The notes: a model not told the origin generated them from the letters alone. A DNA stretch of 64,000 bases from Litsea cubeba (GCA_012931725.1 CM022951.1:5107532-5171531), one strand, 5' to 3'; positions 46,798-59,319 are shown, counted from the first letter of the stretch. Program-made: numbers and translations.

Positions 46798-48837
46798 CAT
46801 TCGAATCTATTTCAAATCAATTTGTAGAAATCATACAAGTTTATGTGGCGAACCACTCAAATCTATTTCAAATCAATTTATAGAAATCATTCAAATTTAT
46901 GTGTCGAACCACTCAAATCTATTTCAAATCAATTTGTAGAAATCATATAAACTTTCTAACTTAGAATGAAATAGTGTATAATGGTTCAATGGCTTACCAA
47001 GGGTCGCCTCGATACACACTTAGTCTCCTAATGTCGATAATAAATGAAGAGTTTGGTACCACCAAAGATCTCCGACAATTAAGGATATAAAGTATATATT
47101 AAGACTTGAATAAATTCCCGGTAATTCTAACATCAAGCGATTCCATCACTTTTCCCATTTAAATTTCACGATTCAAAATAATTCAATTAAATGTATTCAT
47201 TCCGGACTTTCATGCGTAAATCGGGGGCTGAACGGGCTTCAAACAATGGAGAAAGATGGGCTGGAACAAGCCTGAAATAGGCCTGAAAGGAGGCCTAAAA
47301 AAAGCCCTGGGCCCTGCCCAGGCCTGCTTGAGCGGCCCAAGGCCCGCTCGAGCGGACTGGGTCTCTGCCCGGTCCTATCCAAGCAATGGCCTGGTCCGCT
47401 CGAGCGGGCTTGGCTACTGCCTTGGCCCGTTTAAGTGCAGAATTTGCACTTTTTATGCATTCTTTTGATTCTTTTTCCAGCCTTTTCTCTTCCACAATCA
47501 ATCTCATACATTTTGGGCTCCCTTTTGCCGCAACAACTCCATTATAACATTCACACACTAATTCATTCCATCTTTCCATACAAAAATTGATATAAACAAG
47601 GCATTTTCATTCACCACAAAAACACTAACATTAAAATGTAGAGAACTAACTCAAGATCGAGAAGATTCATTGCCAAAGAATTTCAGATTGTTGAAAACAA
47701 CAACTTGGAGAACAATAAACATAAACCAATGTTCAAATATTTCAAAGTTAAACCCATCAATAATAAAGAGAAAAATAGCATAGGGTAGAGATTCATAAAA
47801 ATTGTTCATATTAAACAACATACAACACATCAGCTGAATAAATTACTTGCCTTGGCTAAGATGAGAAACAAAAACACTCCTAGCTAGAAGATCTCTCCAC
47901 AGCCACAAGCTTCAATCTACAAAACCCCCAAAATCCCCATGAAAAACACCCTAGAAATCCACCATTTTGAAAATAGGGGAAGCTCTTCAAGAATCCCTTT
48001 GCATGTATGAAAAATAGACTCTAAAAGATCCAGAAAACCATAATTTCAAGAAGGGAAGCCATTGCTAACCTTTTTACAACTCAAATCAAGAAGAAAAGCT
48101 TAGAGAAGAGGGTTGTCCCAGCTCAAAATCCTTGAAAAATGTATCTTTGGAATGCTTGAGAGATGAGGAAGAAGGGTGTGAGATCAAAACTTCATTTGGC
48201 ACTCAAAAAATAGTCATGCAAGAGGAGAGAGAGGAGAGAGAGAGAGAGAGGAATAGTAAACCCTTGTCGCAGCCAAAAGGTTGCAGGAAACAATGAGGGA
48301 GAAAAAAGAACCCATCTTGGTTTTATTAAGTGGGCAAGTGGGTCCCAAAACTTCAAGCGGCTGAAACTAACACTTTTGTGGGTCCCGGACGAAATCAACG
48401 AAGAAGACAAAATTGATCGTCGAAATATTTAGTTTCCAAAAAGTATATTTTTCCCATTTTTTTGCAAATTTCGAAATTCATGTATAGATTTAGTGTGAAA
48501 AGTTATTTTTGCCCCTTTTCCTCAAAAAACGTGATTTCTCAGTTTCAAATTCAAGTGGACGAAACATGAACGTTGATAAGATCAATAAAACGAGTCAAAA
48601 GAAAGTAAATTGAAGTTTTTCAAAATCGAGAATAATTTCTCACACAAATACAAATTACACAGGTCACCCTGGGCCGGGTCAAACCAAAATCAACTGCTAT
48701 CAAAATTCTCCAAAGCTAAGAAAAATCTAACCAAACTCACAAACGAAACCAAGCCAACTCTAATCTCACTCAAAAAACTAATCCACAACTAAGATAATAC
48801 TAAATACGAGGATTAGGGGTCTCAGTCTTACAGAAAT

Positions 48838-49188
48838 TACACTTAATTAATATGGTGAAAAGGGGCCAATAAATTCACCAATGGGATGGAGCAAGTGACG
48901 TACGTCAAGTCGAATTGACATTTGATAGAAGAAAGATAAAAGGGACTCAACAAAGCTAAGAATGAGATTTTTTTTCTCTCTGCGGCCATGGTGTATGTCG
49001 ATCGTGCCTTGTTAGCCACTGATCTATGGCCGGACAAGAAGAATTGAATGCTTTAGTAGGATCACTTGCCTATAAAATGGAGATTTCTCCTGTATAATTG
49101 TTCATGTCACTTCCATCACTTGGAAGATTGGATTAAGGACTCAAGTTGTTTATATTACATTATAGTTAATGAGAAGAAGTTTCGGCGC
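48838..49188. other. Non-coding stretch
   Basis: No gene recognised. Confidence 0.4.
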
Positions 49189-49196
49189 ATGTGATC

Positions 49197-49575
49197 TAGG
49201 GATGTAAATGGGTCGGTTCCGGTTCGAGTCCATGGTAGACTTGGAACTGTTAATGAGGAGGCAGATCCGGAACCGTTTCGGAACCGGAACCATTAACGAG
49301 AAGATGGAACCGGAATCGAACCTTATATGGGGCGGGTCAGGGTTTGGGTCTCGGTCTAGATAGAGAATAATATGGAAAATAACCTAGTCTATAATAGAGA
49401 TTCTCGAAAATTGAAGCAATAAGTCGGGTCTCAAGTCCATGGGTCGGAACCAAGGTGGGACCGGGCCTGGACCTATTTAGGTCACGGGTAAAAAAAAAAA
49501 AAGGACTCAAACCCGATTTTTTACGGGTCGAAACCTCCAGGTAATCGGAGAATCGGGCAGCCATTTACATCCCTA
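49197..49575. mobile_element. hAT-type MITE (379 bp)
   Basis: Perfect 15-bp terminal inverted repeat TAGGGATGTAAATGG and perfect 8-bp duplication ATGTGATC (49189-49196 and 49576-49583). The interior is rich in GGAACCGG-like words and has no ORF of note. Confidence 0.92.
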
Positions 49576-49583
49576 ATGTGATC

Positions 49584-52404
49584 CTACAATGAGAATTGGG
49601 TGTTAGTGACTACAGCATAATATCCGGTTAAACACATTATTGATGCCGTGGTGCGGGTTTCATGTTGAAATTTAGGGCACAATTCTGTGACCACTTTTCT
49701 GAGGAAAATGCATGGAAAGCGTAAATATTTTCCGCAGCATTTTAGATTTCATGTTTGGTGCAGCCATTTCTTTTTATTTTTTATTTTTGAGGAAAACTTG
49801 AAAATGTACTTTTCCACATTTCCGATGGTGAGAGGTTGAAAAGATTTTCCATGGAAAATGGAAAAAAACTTTCTGCCAAAATTGTTTTCCGCAACCTCGC
49901 ACAAACATGCCCTTAGTAAAGATCGTATGTTGTAGGGAGTCTACCAATTTTCCAGCATGGCAAAGAACTTATTCAAGGGTAGGATGCTGTGCTTACTTGG
50001 ATCCAAGATGTAAAAATTTATCAGAAGATCAAGGTGGATGGAAGCACCGTAATTTTAGCAGCAGACCTGAAAATATAAATTTATTTTGCTTAATGTATAT
50101 TTCATTGCCCCATATTGACACACAACTTTTGGTTTAGAAGGGTAGATTTCACTGTCCTTCTCATTATATTTGGTAGATCGATGGGCCTACAAACTTTTAT
50201 CACATGTTCAACTTAAAAAGGAGCAGGCGTTGTCATCTGTTGTGACTTGGCCCATAACTAAAGGCAAGTGGGTGCGCCCAGCCACATTAAATATATGCTT
50301 ATAAGATATTTAATGATGAAAAGTTTTCTAATCTAATTATATACCTTATATTTGCTGTTTAAGCAATAATTAAGTTTTCTAATCGGAAACTTCTAAAGGG
50401 AGTAGGAGAAGAAAAAAGAAATTCTAAAGGGAGTAGGAGAAAAGGATTTTTCTAATCTGATTAGAAAAAATGCCAGACATGCGAAAATATGTTAAGTGTC
50501 AAAAAATAAATTAAGTTTAGGGTAGAAATGAGTAACTCCCAAAATGTCACAGCTAAAATTGCTTTGTAAAGGCTCGGGCCATTTTCAAGATTGCATATAA
50601 AATAAAGAGAAAATTATCCGAAAAATCACCTTAGATAATTTTCAGCGTAAATGGATGCTAGTTTAAAGAGGGAGATCATATCATATTCAGTGTATTGAGA
50701 GCATAGTGACCAAGATTTATATAGATATGCTGGGAAGGGATACCGAATGTGATGAAAGCAGGTGGAGAAAGTGAAACGGCTCTCTCCAAATTCCATAATT
50801 CTTGCGAGAGTTTTTCGTGGGGTGAGGAGGTTCATGTGAGATGAAACTGGTTGTACTTTGTCATTGCTGGTACTACATTTTACTTCTGCACGCTTATTCC
50901 ATTCCAACCAGATTACAGGAGATAAAAGGGGGCCTTCACTTGGCCGATCCCAACTCAAGTAATTGATTAACTGAACAAAGAAAATTAGGGCAAGTTTGTG
51001 TGGCAACGCTGAAAATAGATTCCGCAGGAAACCAAGTTCGATTCCCCCTTCCCCATCCCACACGAAAAAGTTCGTTCATTTTTTTTTTTTTTTTTCTGGA
51101 AGAAGTGGCCATATGAAATGTGATACTTTCAATTTGAAGAAAATCATTTTCACTTTTCACGCTTTTTCTGCAGAAAAGGGGCCGTACAACCGTGCCCTTA
51201 TTAGTTGTTTTATATATGTCCTGGGGTAGGCTGTGAGAGACTGGCCACTGGGCCTGTCCCTGAGAGGATTGCTCCATGTCATTGGGGCCAGCAAATACCA
51301 GAGGCTTTTTCAAGAAACTATAAACTACCAGAGGCTTTGTGGATTAACGGGACACAGAAGCTCAGCTCGAATATAGAAACTTTTAACTGCACTTGCTTTT
51401 GGGCAGTGATAAGACACGGAATTCTACTAGTCCCACCCTCAAATGAGGCCAAACTCTAGTGCAAGGCCAAGATTCAATCCCTATAGATTGGGCCACTTCA
51501 ACATGTGATGATCAGCTCCTATTTTGCTGTCTGGGGTTGGATCACATTTTCTTCCCCCTTTTTTCTTCACGTGATCATGCCAAAGGCGAGACTAAATCTG
51601 ATTCGATCAGGATCAAATGAGGCCTGATACATCCCCAGCAGGGCGCTTTCTTATCAAAAATCCAAATGGCTCAAAATGAATATAAATGCACTCGAAAATA
51701 AATGTGAATCAATAGTAGATTGATTGTGTAAAACACGCAATTTTAATTTCTTTGTTCTTCGATCTTGTATATTTTTAAGGATAATTTAAAGGCCATAGAT
51801 CATCCCATTTGCATCCAGTGCTGATAAAGAAAGAAAACCTTTAAAAAAATATTGACATCCTATTTTCTTGCATCAGATTATATAGGAATTGAATGCATAG
51901 GAATTTACGGTCAAATGAGCTCCATCCAAGGATTATTAGAAAGTTGAAGTGTGATTATAAACGGTATCAGGGTGAAGGATATAAACTAGCTATGCAAATG
52001 TACCTTGACTCTCTTAGGATTTAAATTACCTGGGTGATGGTTGTGCTCTCGTTTCAATCTTCCCTTAATTCTATTGCCATTAAAAGGGTCATTTCTTAAT
52101 ATTCACCTTTGATTCTTCAATTTATAAATTTGTCTACTAACGGCATGAACTCCCTATGTATTTTATGCAAACAAACAGGCCCTAAGCCCTACAGTCCATG
52201 AAGCACAAATGAATTAATTACAATTTAAGGGTAATCCACATTTGGCCTAATCTATCCACCAATCACACCATATGATGTATTCAATCTTTAAATTCCAATA
52301 ATTATTGTTTTTTTTCCAATGATGAACTGAAAAGCCATTCAATGATGAAAATTCAGATTTTTACCTTAATTCTTCATGGGCCGTTTGTCTTTTATCTTTT
52401 ACGC
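49584..52404. other. Long intergenic stretch
   Basis: I see no gene, RNA or bounded repeat. Minus ORFs at 50626-51313 have no family features and contain low-complexity lysine runs. Confidence 0.4.
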
Positions 52405-53145
52405 TATAAAAATGGGATTTACACATGTAAAAATTGCTATGTGAAGTTTCTACATGTAAAATTTACACTCAAATTATACATATGTAAGATTTACATGTGA
52501 AACACATTGCCATCTTTCCATTGGAGTACCATTTAGATGAGTAATTGTTGAACATTTAGGATTACATATCAAAATCTTTCAACATCTTTTTTCAGGTATA
52601 ATGGATCATTATAGAATTTGAATGGTTCAGTTTAAATCTGGAGCCCACAAAAGTTCCAAAAAAAATAAAAGACGAGAGAAGGGACGCGAGAAGGGTTTTG
52701 AAATTGCAATCTGTCCGACAGTCCTGTACAGTACCATTAAAAATAAAAAAAGTCGCCTGTACAGCACTTCTCTAGCTACAGAGGTTTTTAACACTTCCAC
52801 ACCTTTTGGGACATTCAACTGGCACACTAAAAGAAACTCTTTCACACAAAAATAAATAAATAAATAAACTACCCTCCTCCCTCTCCCTCTCCCTCTCCCT
52901 CTCCCTCTCTCCCATCCCCCCTCCCAGTCGGGGGAAGGGAGGAGGGTAGTTTGGGAACTTTAAAAAATTTTTGTGTGAAGAGTTATTTTTTGTGTGCCAT
53001 TAGAACGTCCCCACCTTTTTTATGTGCATAAATTTTCATATACAAAATGCCTCATTTAAACACCATTTCCATACCTCATAACGCATGTGATAGGTAAATG
53101 GGGGAAAACAAATGTGACCATGCGTAATCTTAGGCATGTGCTTCG
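52405..53145 (+). repeat. Left arm of inverted duplication flanking the oxidoreductase gene
   Basis: The reverse complement of 62370-62915 matches this arm in the same order: AAAATGGGATTT, ATATGTAAGATTTACATGTG, GAGTA/GCACCATTT, GAAATTGCAA, TTAACACTTCCACA, ATGCATAAATT-like and CAAATGTGACCATG blocks. Similarity is about 70-75% by eye. This arm contains the MITE at 52808-53011; the other does not. Confidence 0.8.
52808..53011. mobile_element. hAT-type fold-back MITE (204 bp)
   Basis: Long imperfect terminal repeats (GGGACATTCAACTGGCACAC against the inverse of the right end) and a perfect 8-bp duplication CACCTTTT (52800-52807 and 53012-53019). The centre is a CCCTCT repeat and its complement, extending the hairpin. 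The corresponding site in the right arm of the inverted duplication is empty (CACTTCCACAGCTTACTATA), which confirms the boundaries. Confidence 0.92.
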
Positions 53146-53548
53146 TTCACGGATGTAAATGGGTGCAAACAAATGAACCCTTGCATACTTGCTCAAAAGT
53201 ATAACTTGAGAAACCTTTCGTTTGTCCCGACATATTTCCTAATATTCCACCACAGTGTCCATTTCTTAAAGAAAACAAAAAAAGAGAAAAAAAAAATGAA
53301 AAGAACACAAACCAAAAAATTCTGTAACTGCATCCATCTCTTCACATTAGTGTTTGAAGAGCAAATGAACCTCATACAACAGCATTCGACAAATAAGCAT
53401 TTTACCATAACATTTTATGATTTGTCTGCAAGCACCAAACTACATATTCACATACCCAGAATTCCCTTACAAATCATTCCTATTATAGGAAGCCATAAGC
53501 TTATAAAAGATTACTAGATGAAAGAGTACCACGTAAATGAGTTTCAGA

Positions 53549-56500
53549 TCATGGAATGAGGAGAATCTTGCCAATGTGCTTGCTGCTTTCCATTAACCTA
53601 TGAGCCTCTGCTGCCTCAGACAAAGGAAAAGACTTGTAAACCACAGGTGTCACCTTGCCCGCCGCGATTGCAGGCCAAACATTTTTCTCCACCTCACTGA
53701 CTATCAGTGCTTTGTTTTCAGGGCTTCGAGTTCGCAGACCCGCAGCTGTATAAACAAAATCGCTGTCAAGGGGCTATTCAGTTGAACTAAAACCATAATT
53801 ATTTGAGGGGATAAAAAGGAATGTCAAGTTGTATTTCTTTTCTGTAGAAAGTAAGGATGTGAAGTTTCCAATATGCATGTTTTTATATAGCTTCATACTT
53901 AATATTTAGAGGATTTTACCGGAAAAAACAGATTAGGTGACCACCATACTGAAAAGGTAATTTTAAGTGCCCTAGCACCAAATCAATCATTTTGTCTGAA
54001 AACGTAATTTTTTTTAACATTCTCTACTAGGGTCCATATCGACCATTTTTTTAATGTTAAGGATCCCTAGCGACCCTGCGTTCGACCTGTTCATACATTT
54101 TAGGGCTTAGAAGCCCGATTTCCTCTCTTGTTCGTTTCCTTCTTCTTCCTCAACGTCGACTGCGACTTCACATCAGCTGCCAGGCGTATTCACGGTGGTT
54201 CCCAGCGGTCCTCCATTGAGCCATGGTGACATGGAACTAGGAATTATGAAAAGGGTTTTTGAAAAGTAAAAAATCATGTTTTATGGCAAAGTACAAACTC
54301 CACCTTTCCACTAGTATGCCCCAAACAATAGCATATGCACTTTAATGTTCTCCACCAAACAACGGCAAGTGACTTTAATGGTCTTCAAGAGGTGGGAATA
54401 TCTTACGGAGGGGAAGCAAGTCGAGCATGGTCGTTTTTTTCCAAGAACAGGAAACGAGGGATGAGTTTCGTGCATTTATAAGTGTACATCGCAGGGTTGA
54501 TAAAGACCCTTAACATTACAAATAAAGGTCGAATGAGACCCTACAAACAAAGTAAATGCGAGTTCTGTGAAGGTTAGGATGGACCGCAGGGTCTCAATCG
54601 ACCCTTAACATTGCAAATGAAGGTCGATAGGGACCTTAGTAGAGAATGTTTAAAAAAAAAAAAAAAAAAAAACGTTTTCAGGCAAAATGACTAATCTGTT
54701 TTTTCCCGGTTAAATCCCCTAATATTTATTATTTCAATTTATTAAGATCATGAAGTCCAAGGTTGACAGGTTGACAGGCAGTTGGACCAGTTGAGACTAA
54801 CCCTCCCCTTAAAAGCAAATAGAGAAAACAATGGGCCTAACTCTGGAAGTAGCTAGAATGCTAGGTGCATCTTACCTTGCACAGTAAGGCGCCTTGCAAG
54901 CATGCATCCGAGGTTTGCCTCTGTAATTGTGCCGCCCTGGAAGCCGATGATAAAAAGCCTACCATTGACATTTAAGCTGTTGAGGTTCCGCTGGAAGTAA
55001 GGGCCCCCAACATTGTCCAGTATAACATCGACACCTGTCATTGAATATTTCAAGGTTTAGCAGGAAACCCTTTTGGGTAATGGTTTTAGATGACAACTGA
55101 AATTTGAAAGATGAATAAGAAAATGGACCTTTCCCTCCAGTTTCTTCCTTCACACGTGCAACAAAGTCCTCAGTCTTGTAATTGATGCAGACATCAGCAC
55201 CAAGTTCTTTGCAGAAGGTTAGTTTCTCTTGACTTCCTGATTAAATATACATGGTGATATAAGAATTACAGATTTGAATGATGGAGGGTTGAGGTGAGAG
55301 TATGATAATTTCATTCCATCCCACCTGCTGTGACAAATACCCTCGCTCCTTGATGTTTAGCAATCTGAATAGCAAATGTACCAATCCCACTAGATCCCCC
55401 ATGAATCTGAAATTTAATTGCACCTCAGTACGCATATTGATAAGAAGACTGCTTTCCCTAATCAGAAAGTGACTAACAAAAAATGTACAGGTACTATGTG
55501 AGCATTATGAACATGCTTCCATGCAGCCTGAATCACGCATCTTAATTTATACAGCATTTCGTGTTCTGCTGCTGACGTAATTAAAGAGTATACTTAAAGG
55601 CCCTGGACCGTACTTAGCTTGTTAGGGAAATGGGTGTGTATGTGAGGGTGCATGAGAGACTGAGTTCAAGTCTCCATTGCAGCCCAAAAAAAAGAGCACA
55701 GATAAAAATTCTTCAATCATGTTCTTATCATGAACTAAATTTATGAAATAATACAACTTTAAACAATAGCAAAGAATGTTAGATTTTCCAATATTCGATA
55801 CATCCCAAAGATTCTCTTTTTTATATGCAATGTAAAATTATGGAAAAAAAGATGGCACACAACATCCTTTTTGTGAGTGCCATGGAAAAAAAATGAATCT
55901 CCATAATTAGAGAAAGAAGAACTGAGATTTTCTCAAGCAGTCACAATAGCAGTCATAACCACCTTGACTTTTGCGAAGTACTAAGGGGTGAAGGACAAAT
56001 AGTGAATCTCGCAAAAATGAATTATAACAAAAAGGATTTACCAGGAAAGTTTCCCCTGCAGACAGTCGGCTCATCATAAAGACAGTCGACCAGACTGTAC
56101 AAGCCACCTCTGGAAAACTTGCAGCTTCTATCAAAGAAATACCTTGTGGAACTGGAAGAACTTGCCCGGCTGGAACAGTTACTTTCTCCGCATATCCACC
56201 TCCACTAAGAAGAGCACACACCTGGGTTAAAACAATTTTGATTATGCATTGTTAAAGATAAACTGATGTGTTGGTTTGCTCAGCTGGTAAGGGGACATCA
56301 AAAGTCCCCTGGGGAACCCAAGTTCAAGCCCCAGTTGAAATGGGGAGATATCAGCCATTAGTGACTCAAACATGAAGTAGACTAGGATAACCATAAAAAA
56401 TGGACACTAGGTAAGAACCTTCTTTTTTGCCCATATTATATCTAGATAAGCAGGATGCATCCCTCGGGAATTTTGCTTAAAGCACTACTGATAGGTATAT

Positions 56501-59099
56501 CTTATAATTGATTGTGGTCTGGCCCAACTCTCCCATCTCTGCCATGCATGAAGGCAAGGCATGTATCAACTACCTAATTCATACTAGCATACAACAGATA
56601 CCATTTGAGCGAGCAGCTCATGTATCATCCTCGAAGACTTACTATGTCATCCTTTTGAGTTTTACAGATCTAATCATTCCTGTTAGGTAAGGATGTCAGT
56701 GAATCCTCACTTAGAGAGTCGTCCAAAAGAGAGAACCCAAAAAAATTCTATGTATAGACCCTTCTTGTTATGCCCAATAATCAAGTCTAGGTCCAGATCA
56801 GGGTCCAGTTGGGACCATATACCAGTATTCCCAAATGTATAATAAACAGTAATATATATAATGATATGATCTTTATAAATATATTTCTATACTATATATA
56901 TTATATGATTAATATATAATATGTGTTGTGATAAGATATTAAAGAGGATTTTACCGGAAAAATCCCCTTAGACTTTGTGAAGACCAAAAAGTTATTGAAA
57001 TTTCAATATAGACGACAAAGGTCCTCCCACCACTTTTTTTTATTTTTTATTTTTGGCAACATCGCCCCTCACCTATATACATGAATGGCGATATCACCAC
57101 TTCTTGTTCCAATTCACCCTGCGAATTAGTTTGTATAGCTTTTCTCCTAGTTCAATCTAACACTTCCTCATATAATCATACTCTTTTTTATTTTATTTTT
57201 TGAATGTTCTCATATATCATATTCAATCTCATATATATAGTCAACTTGATTTTCTCCTTATTTGGAGCCAGCCATGTATCTCCACATGTAAACATTCCTG
57301 GTTCTATCTTTTTGCCAATCCATACATCCATCCTATTTTAGGCATTTTAGTGGCAAATACTTTTGTCCTTTTGTTTTATTTGTGCCTCCCAACATTCAGA
57401 TCTATGTAAAAACGCATCCCAATGTTGTCTTGTAAAAAGTATCCATTTAACAAGTGATCAATTTATCACACAATACACTACCTTATCTCTATCTTGATCA
57501 CCCAGCACTGACCCCTACTTTTTTTGATATCCTCTAGCCCTCTATTGTGTTCCATAGTTATTCCAAGATAATGGAATCTATCAACACTCAGACCCTTGAC
57601 CTTGGATTTCTGTCATGAAATTATCCATGACCAAGGAAAATAAGGGCTTGAAGCATACCCCTCTCAGCAGCTCAAATTCCAGCTGAGAACTTGGCATTAA
57701 GTCTTTAGTACATAGTGATCAAATTATATTAAAAAGTGAATAATTGCAAAAGAGAGGGCAAAATTCAATGAATCCACAAAATAGATGCCCCTAGTTCGTG
57801 ATGAATAGAGATTGCCTAAACTACATCTCCACTAATCATCATTATCATCAAAGCCTGATGCCAACATGTTTGGGATCCTGTTCCGCCATTCCATTCCATT
57901 CTATCATAACCCAAATCCTTGGATAGGTACACTTGATTAGGGAACAACGGTCTGTCACAATTATGATAAGTATTGTTTCATTTGAATTCAATACTTAACA
58001 CAACAAGTGATATCTTTCTGTGGGCTTCAACAACATTCCCTATCAGCTTTGAAACACTATCTAATATCCTTTGATTTTCATTTGCTCCATTTCCACCAAA
58101 TTAGCTGCCATAGCACCCTATTGCAATCTTTCTCAATTCATGTTCTCCATATCACTTCACCCTATTGTGATCACTTTGGGTCCCTAGGCTTAATAAAACC
58201 CTTTTTTTATTTGTCTAAATGGTAACCTTAGAAATTTAGAGAATAGAGACTACATTTGAATTTATTTATTTATTTATTTATTTATAAAGAGGGGACTAAT
58301 ATCTTCGGGTCCAAGGGAGCCGGGTAAATTCCCTGTGGCCCAGTGTGGTAGTGCAGTTTCGAACCTTCAACCCCCTGGAGCAAACCGTGGTCCTTGGCCT
58401 CCGCGTTTTACATTTGAATAAATTGACTACCTAATTTTTAATTTAGAACAATTTTAATTATTCATAAAGGACAGACAATAAAGATCATTAACTTAATCAA
58501 GAAAAAACAATTCAAATCTAACCTAACCAATCTAAATCCTAATCACATTACAAATCAAATATAATATAATACTAATATAATAAAAGATAATCCCAAATCA
58601 CCGTTACCATAACATATCCAACTTCTTATTACATCGGCCCACATCGGATTTCACACTCGATTGGACAGACCTTTCGACCCAGCCTGAGCCCACCAAACAA
58701 ACCAACCCATGACATAAAAAGCTCGGCATTTTAATCCAGTTAGAGACCGTAGAGAGCAACCAGCGGGACCACCATTTCGGGTGGTCCCTCACCCACCTCT
58801 TCCAAACCTCCCCCAAAATTCAGCAGAAACAACAATTTCATACCTACCTCATCTCCGACCGTCCATCGGGTGACGTTCTTCCCGACCGATTCGACGGTGC
58901 CGGCGCATTCGAGGCCCAGGTACGGGCTTGCACCCTCCGGCGGCGGATACGATCCCTTTCTCTGTAACGTATCGGCTCGGTTTAGAGCTGTCGCCCCGAT
59001 CTTTATCAGGACCTCGTCGTCTCCGACTCTGGGGTTTTCGACCTCCTGGACCTGGAGGACTTCTGGCCCACCTGGGCTCGTGATCACAACGGCCTTCAT
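53549..59099 (-). CDS. PIG3: Quinone oxidoreductase, PIG3-like (six exons, complete)
   Basis: Exons, in coding order: 58848-59099, 56042-56221, 55325-55406, 55129-55236, 54876-55034, 53549-53745. They total 978 bases, 325 residues plus stop, the usual family length. All five introns are GT-AG and phases agree. The protein belongs to the zinc-independent quinone reductase branch of the medium-chain dehydrogenase/reductase superfamily, which reduces quinones with NADPH. Features: N-terminal MKAVVITSPGGPEVLQVQEV; LNRADTLQRKGSYPPP (about 39-55); EVACTVWSTVF before the cofactor domain; nucleotide-binding loop HGGSSGIGTFAIQIAK (about 146-161); GADVCINYKTEDF; FIIGFQGG; C-terminal end SSKHIGKILLIP. 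No transit peptide is obvious, so it is probably cytosolic. Intron 1 (2.6 kb) and intron 5 (1.1 kb) hold transposon-like insertions. It is the only intact gene in the window. Confidence 0.96.
53908..54720. mobile_element. Long-TIR element in intron 5
   Basis: Begins AGAGGATTTTACCGG and ends inverted as CCGGTTAAATCCCCT. The outer repeat continues as AAAAAACAGATTAG on both sides, and further inside both arms share TGAAAACG, ACATTCTCTACTA and ATCGACC blocks, so the inverted repeats reach ~150 bases. The 7-bp sequence AATATTT flanks it (53901-53907 and 54721-54727). The termini match the fold-back family at 60071 and 62937. Confidence 0.8.
55605..55695 (+). mobile_element. Possible tRNA-derived SINE in intron 2
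   Basis: A box-A-like TAGCTTGTTAGGG is followed 50 bases later by a box-B-like GAGTTCAAGTCTCC, then an A run (55687-55694). No target duplication found. The plus orientation is opposite to the host gene. Confidence 0.35.
56265..56425 (+). mobile_element. Possible tRNA-derived SINE in intron 1
   Basis: GCTCAGCTGGTAAGG (box A) and AAGTTCAAGCCCC (box B) are spaced like a tRNA gene. The arms do not form a full cloverleaf, so a SINE head is likelier than a tRNA. The 3' end is unclear. Confidence 0.45.
56943..57010 (+). repeat. Orphan left terminus of the AGAGGATTT family
   Basis: AGAGGATTTTACCGGAAAAA followed by TCCCCTTAGAC, as at 60071 and 62937, but no matching right end was found in intron 1. 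Probably a truncated copy. Confidence 0.6.
58262..58408 (-). mobile_element. SINE in intron 1
   Basis: Flanked by the 11-bp duplication TACATTTGAAT (58251-58261 and 58409-58419). On the minus strand a box-B motif (GGTTCGAAACT, about 58355-58366) lies in the 5' part and the element ends in an (AAAT)n tail (58262-58286). Box B, a simple tail and an 11-bp duplication fit a tRNA-derived SINE. It is in the same orientation as the host gene. Confidence 0.7.
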
Positions 59100-59104
59100 C
59101 TCTT

Positions 59105-59310
59105 GATGGGAAACAGGCGGTCGAGATCGGTTCTGAGGGTAGGATTTGGACGATGGGGTTTGATTTTGAAGGAGTAGAGACTAGAGAGTATAGAGAGGGA
59201 AATGAAATCCTGATTTTGGGAACTGTGGAATAATGATATTGTTGTGGTGACTTGTGAGTTGTGAGTATGGGTTGGGTTGATTAGTGAGGGTGCCTGACCT
59301 GACCCCACCC
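59105..59310 (-). other. 5' leader region of the oxidoreductase gene
   Basis: Lies between the ATG and the candidate TATA box. It is pyrimidine-rich on the minus strand and free of other features. Confidence 0.4.
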
Positions 59311-59319
59311 ATTTTTATA
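59311..59319 (-). promoter_or_regulatory. Candidate TATA box of the oxidoreductase gene
   Basis: The minus strand reads CTATAAAAATGGG about 215 bases before the ATG, giving a leader of roughly 180 bases if transcription starts ~30 bases downstream. Confidence 0.5.

Larger units (their letters stand above)
40162..48832. mobile_element. Very long solo LTR (outer), interrupted by nested insertions
   Basis: TG at 40162 (TGTCATGCCCC) and CA at 48832 (GTCTTACA) are flanked by the perfect duplication GAAAT (40157-40161 and 48833-48837). Removing the nested 41600-46797 leaves about 3.47 kb, similar in order and sequence to 42607-46230. Shared landmarks include the CTATTACCGAAGTAA block, CGCTCGAGCG palindromes (47345-47354, 47397-47406) and CTTTCCAAAAAGTATATTTT-like text. 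No internal coding region remains, so it is a solo LTR. Superfamily is probably Gypsy from the TGTCACACCCC/GGGGTCTTACA ends, but this is inference. Orientation was not determined. Confidence 0.85.

Noticed and set aside
50626..51313. 145- and 125-codon minus ORFs
   Set aside because: No family signature, lysine homopolymer within, and no splice structure or homologue recognised.
56265..56340. tRNA gene
   Set aside because: Box A and box B are present, but the flanking bases do not form an acceptor stem or a full cloverleaf, so a SINE head is likelier.
57200..58225. Plus-strand ORFs in intron 1 of the oxidoreductase gene
   Set aside because: AT-rich intronic sequence on the opposite strand with no domain.
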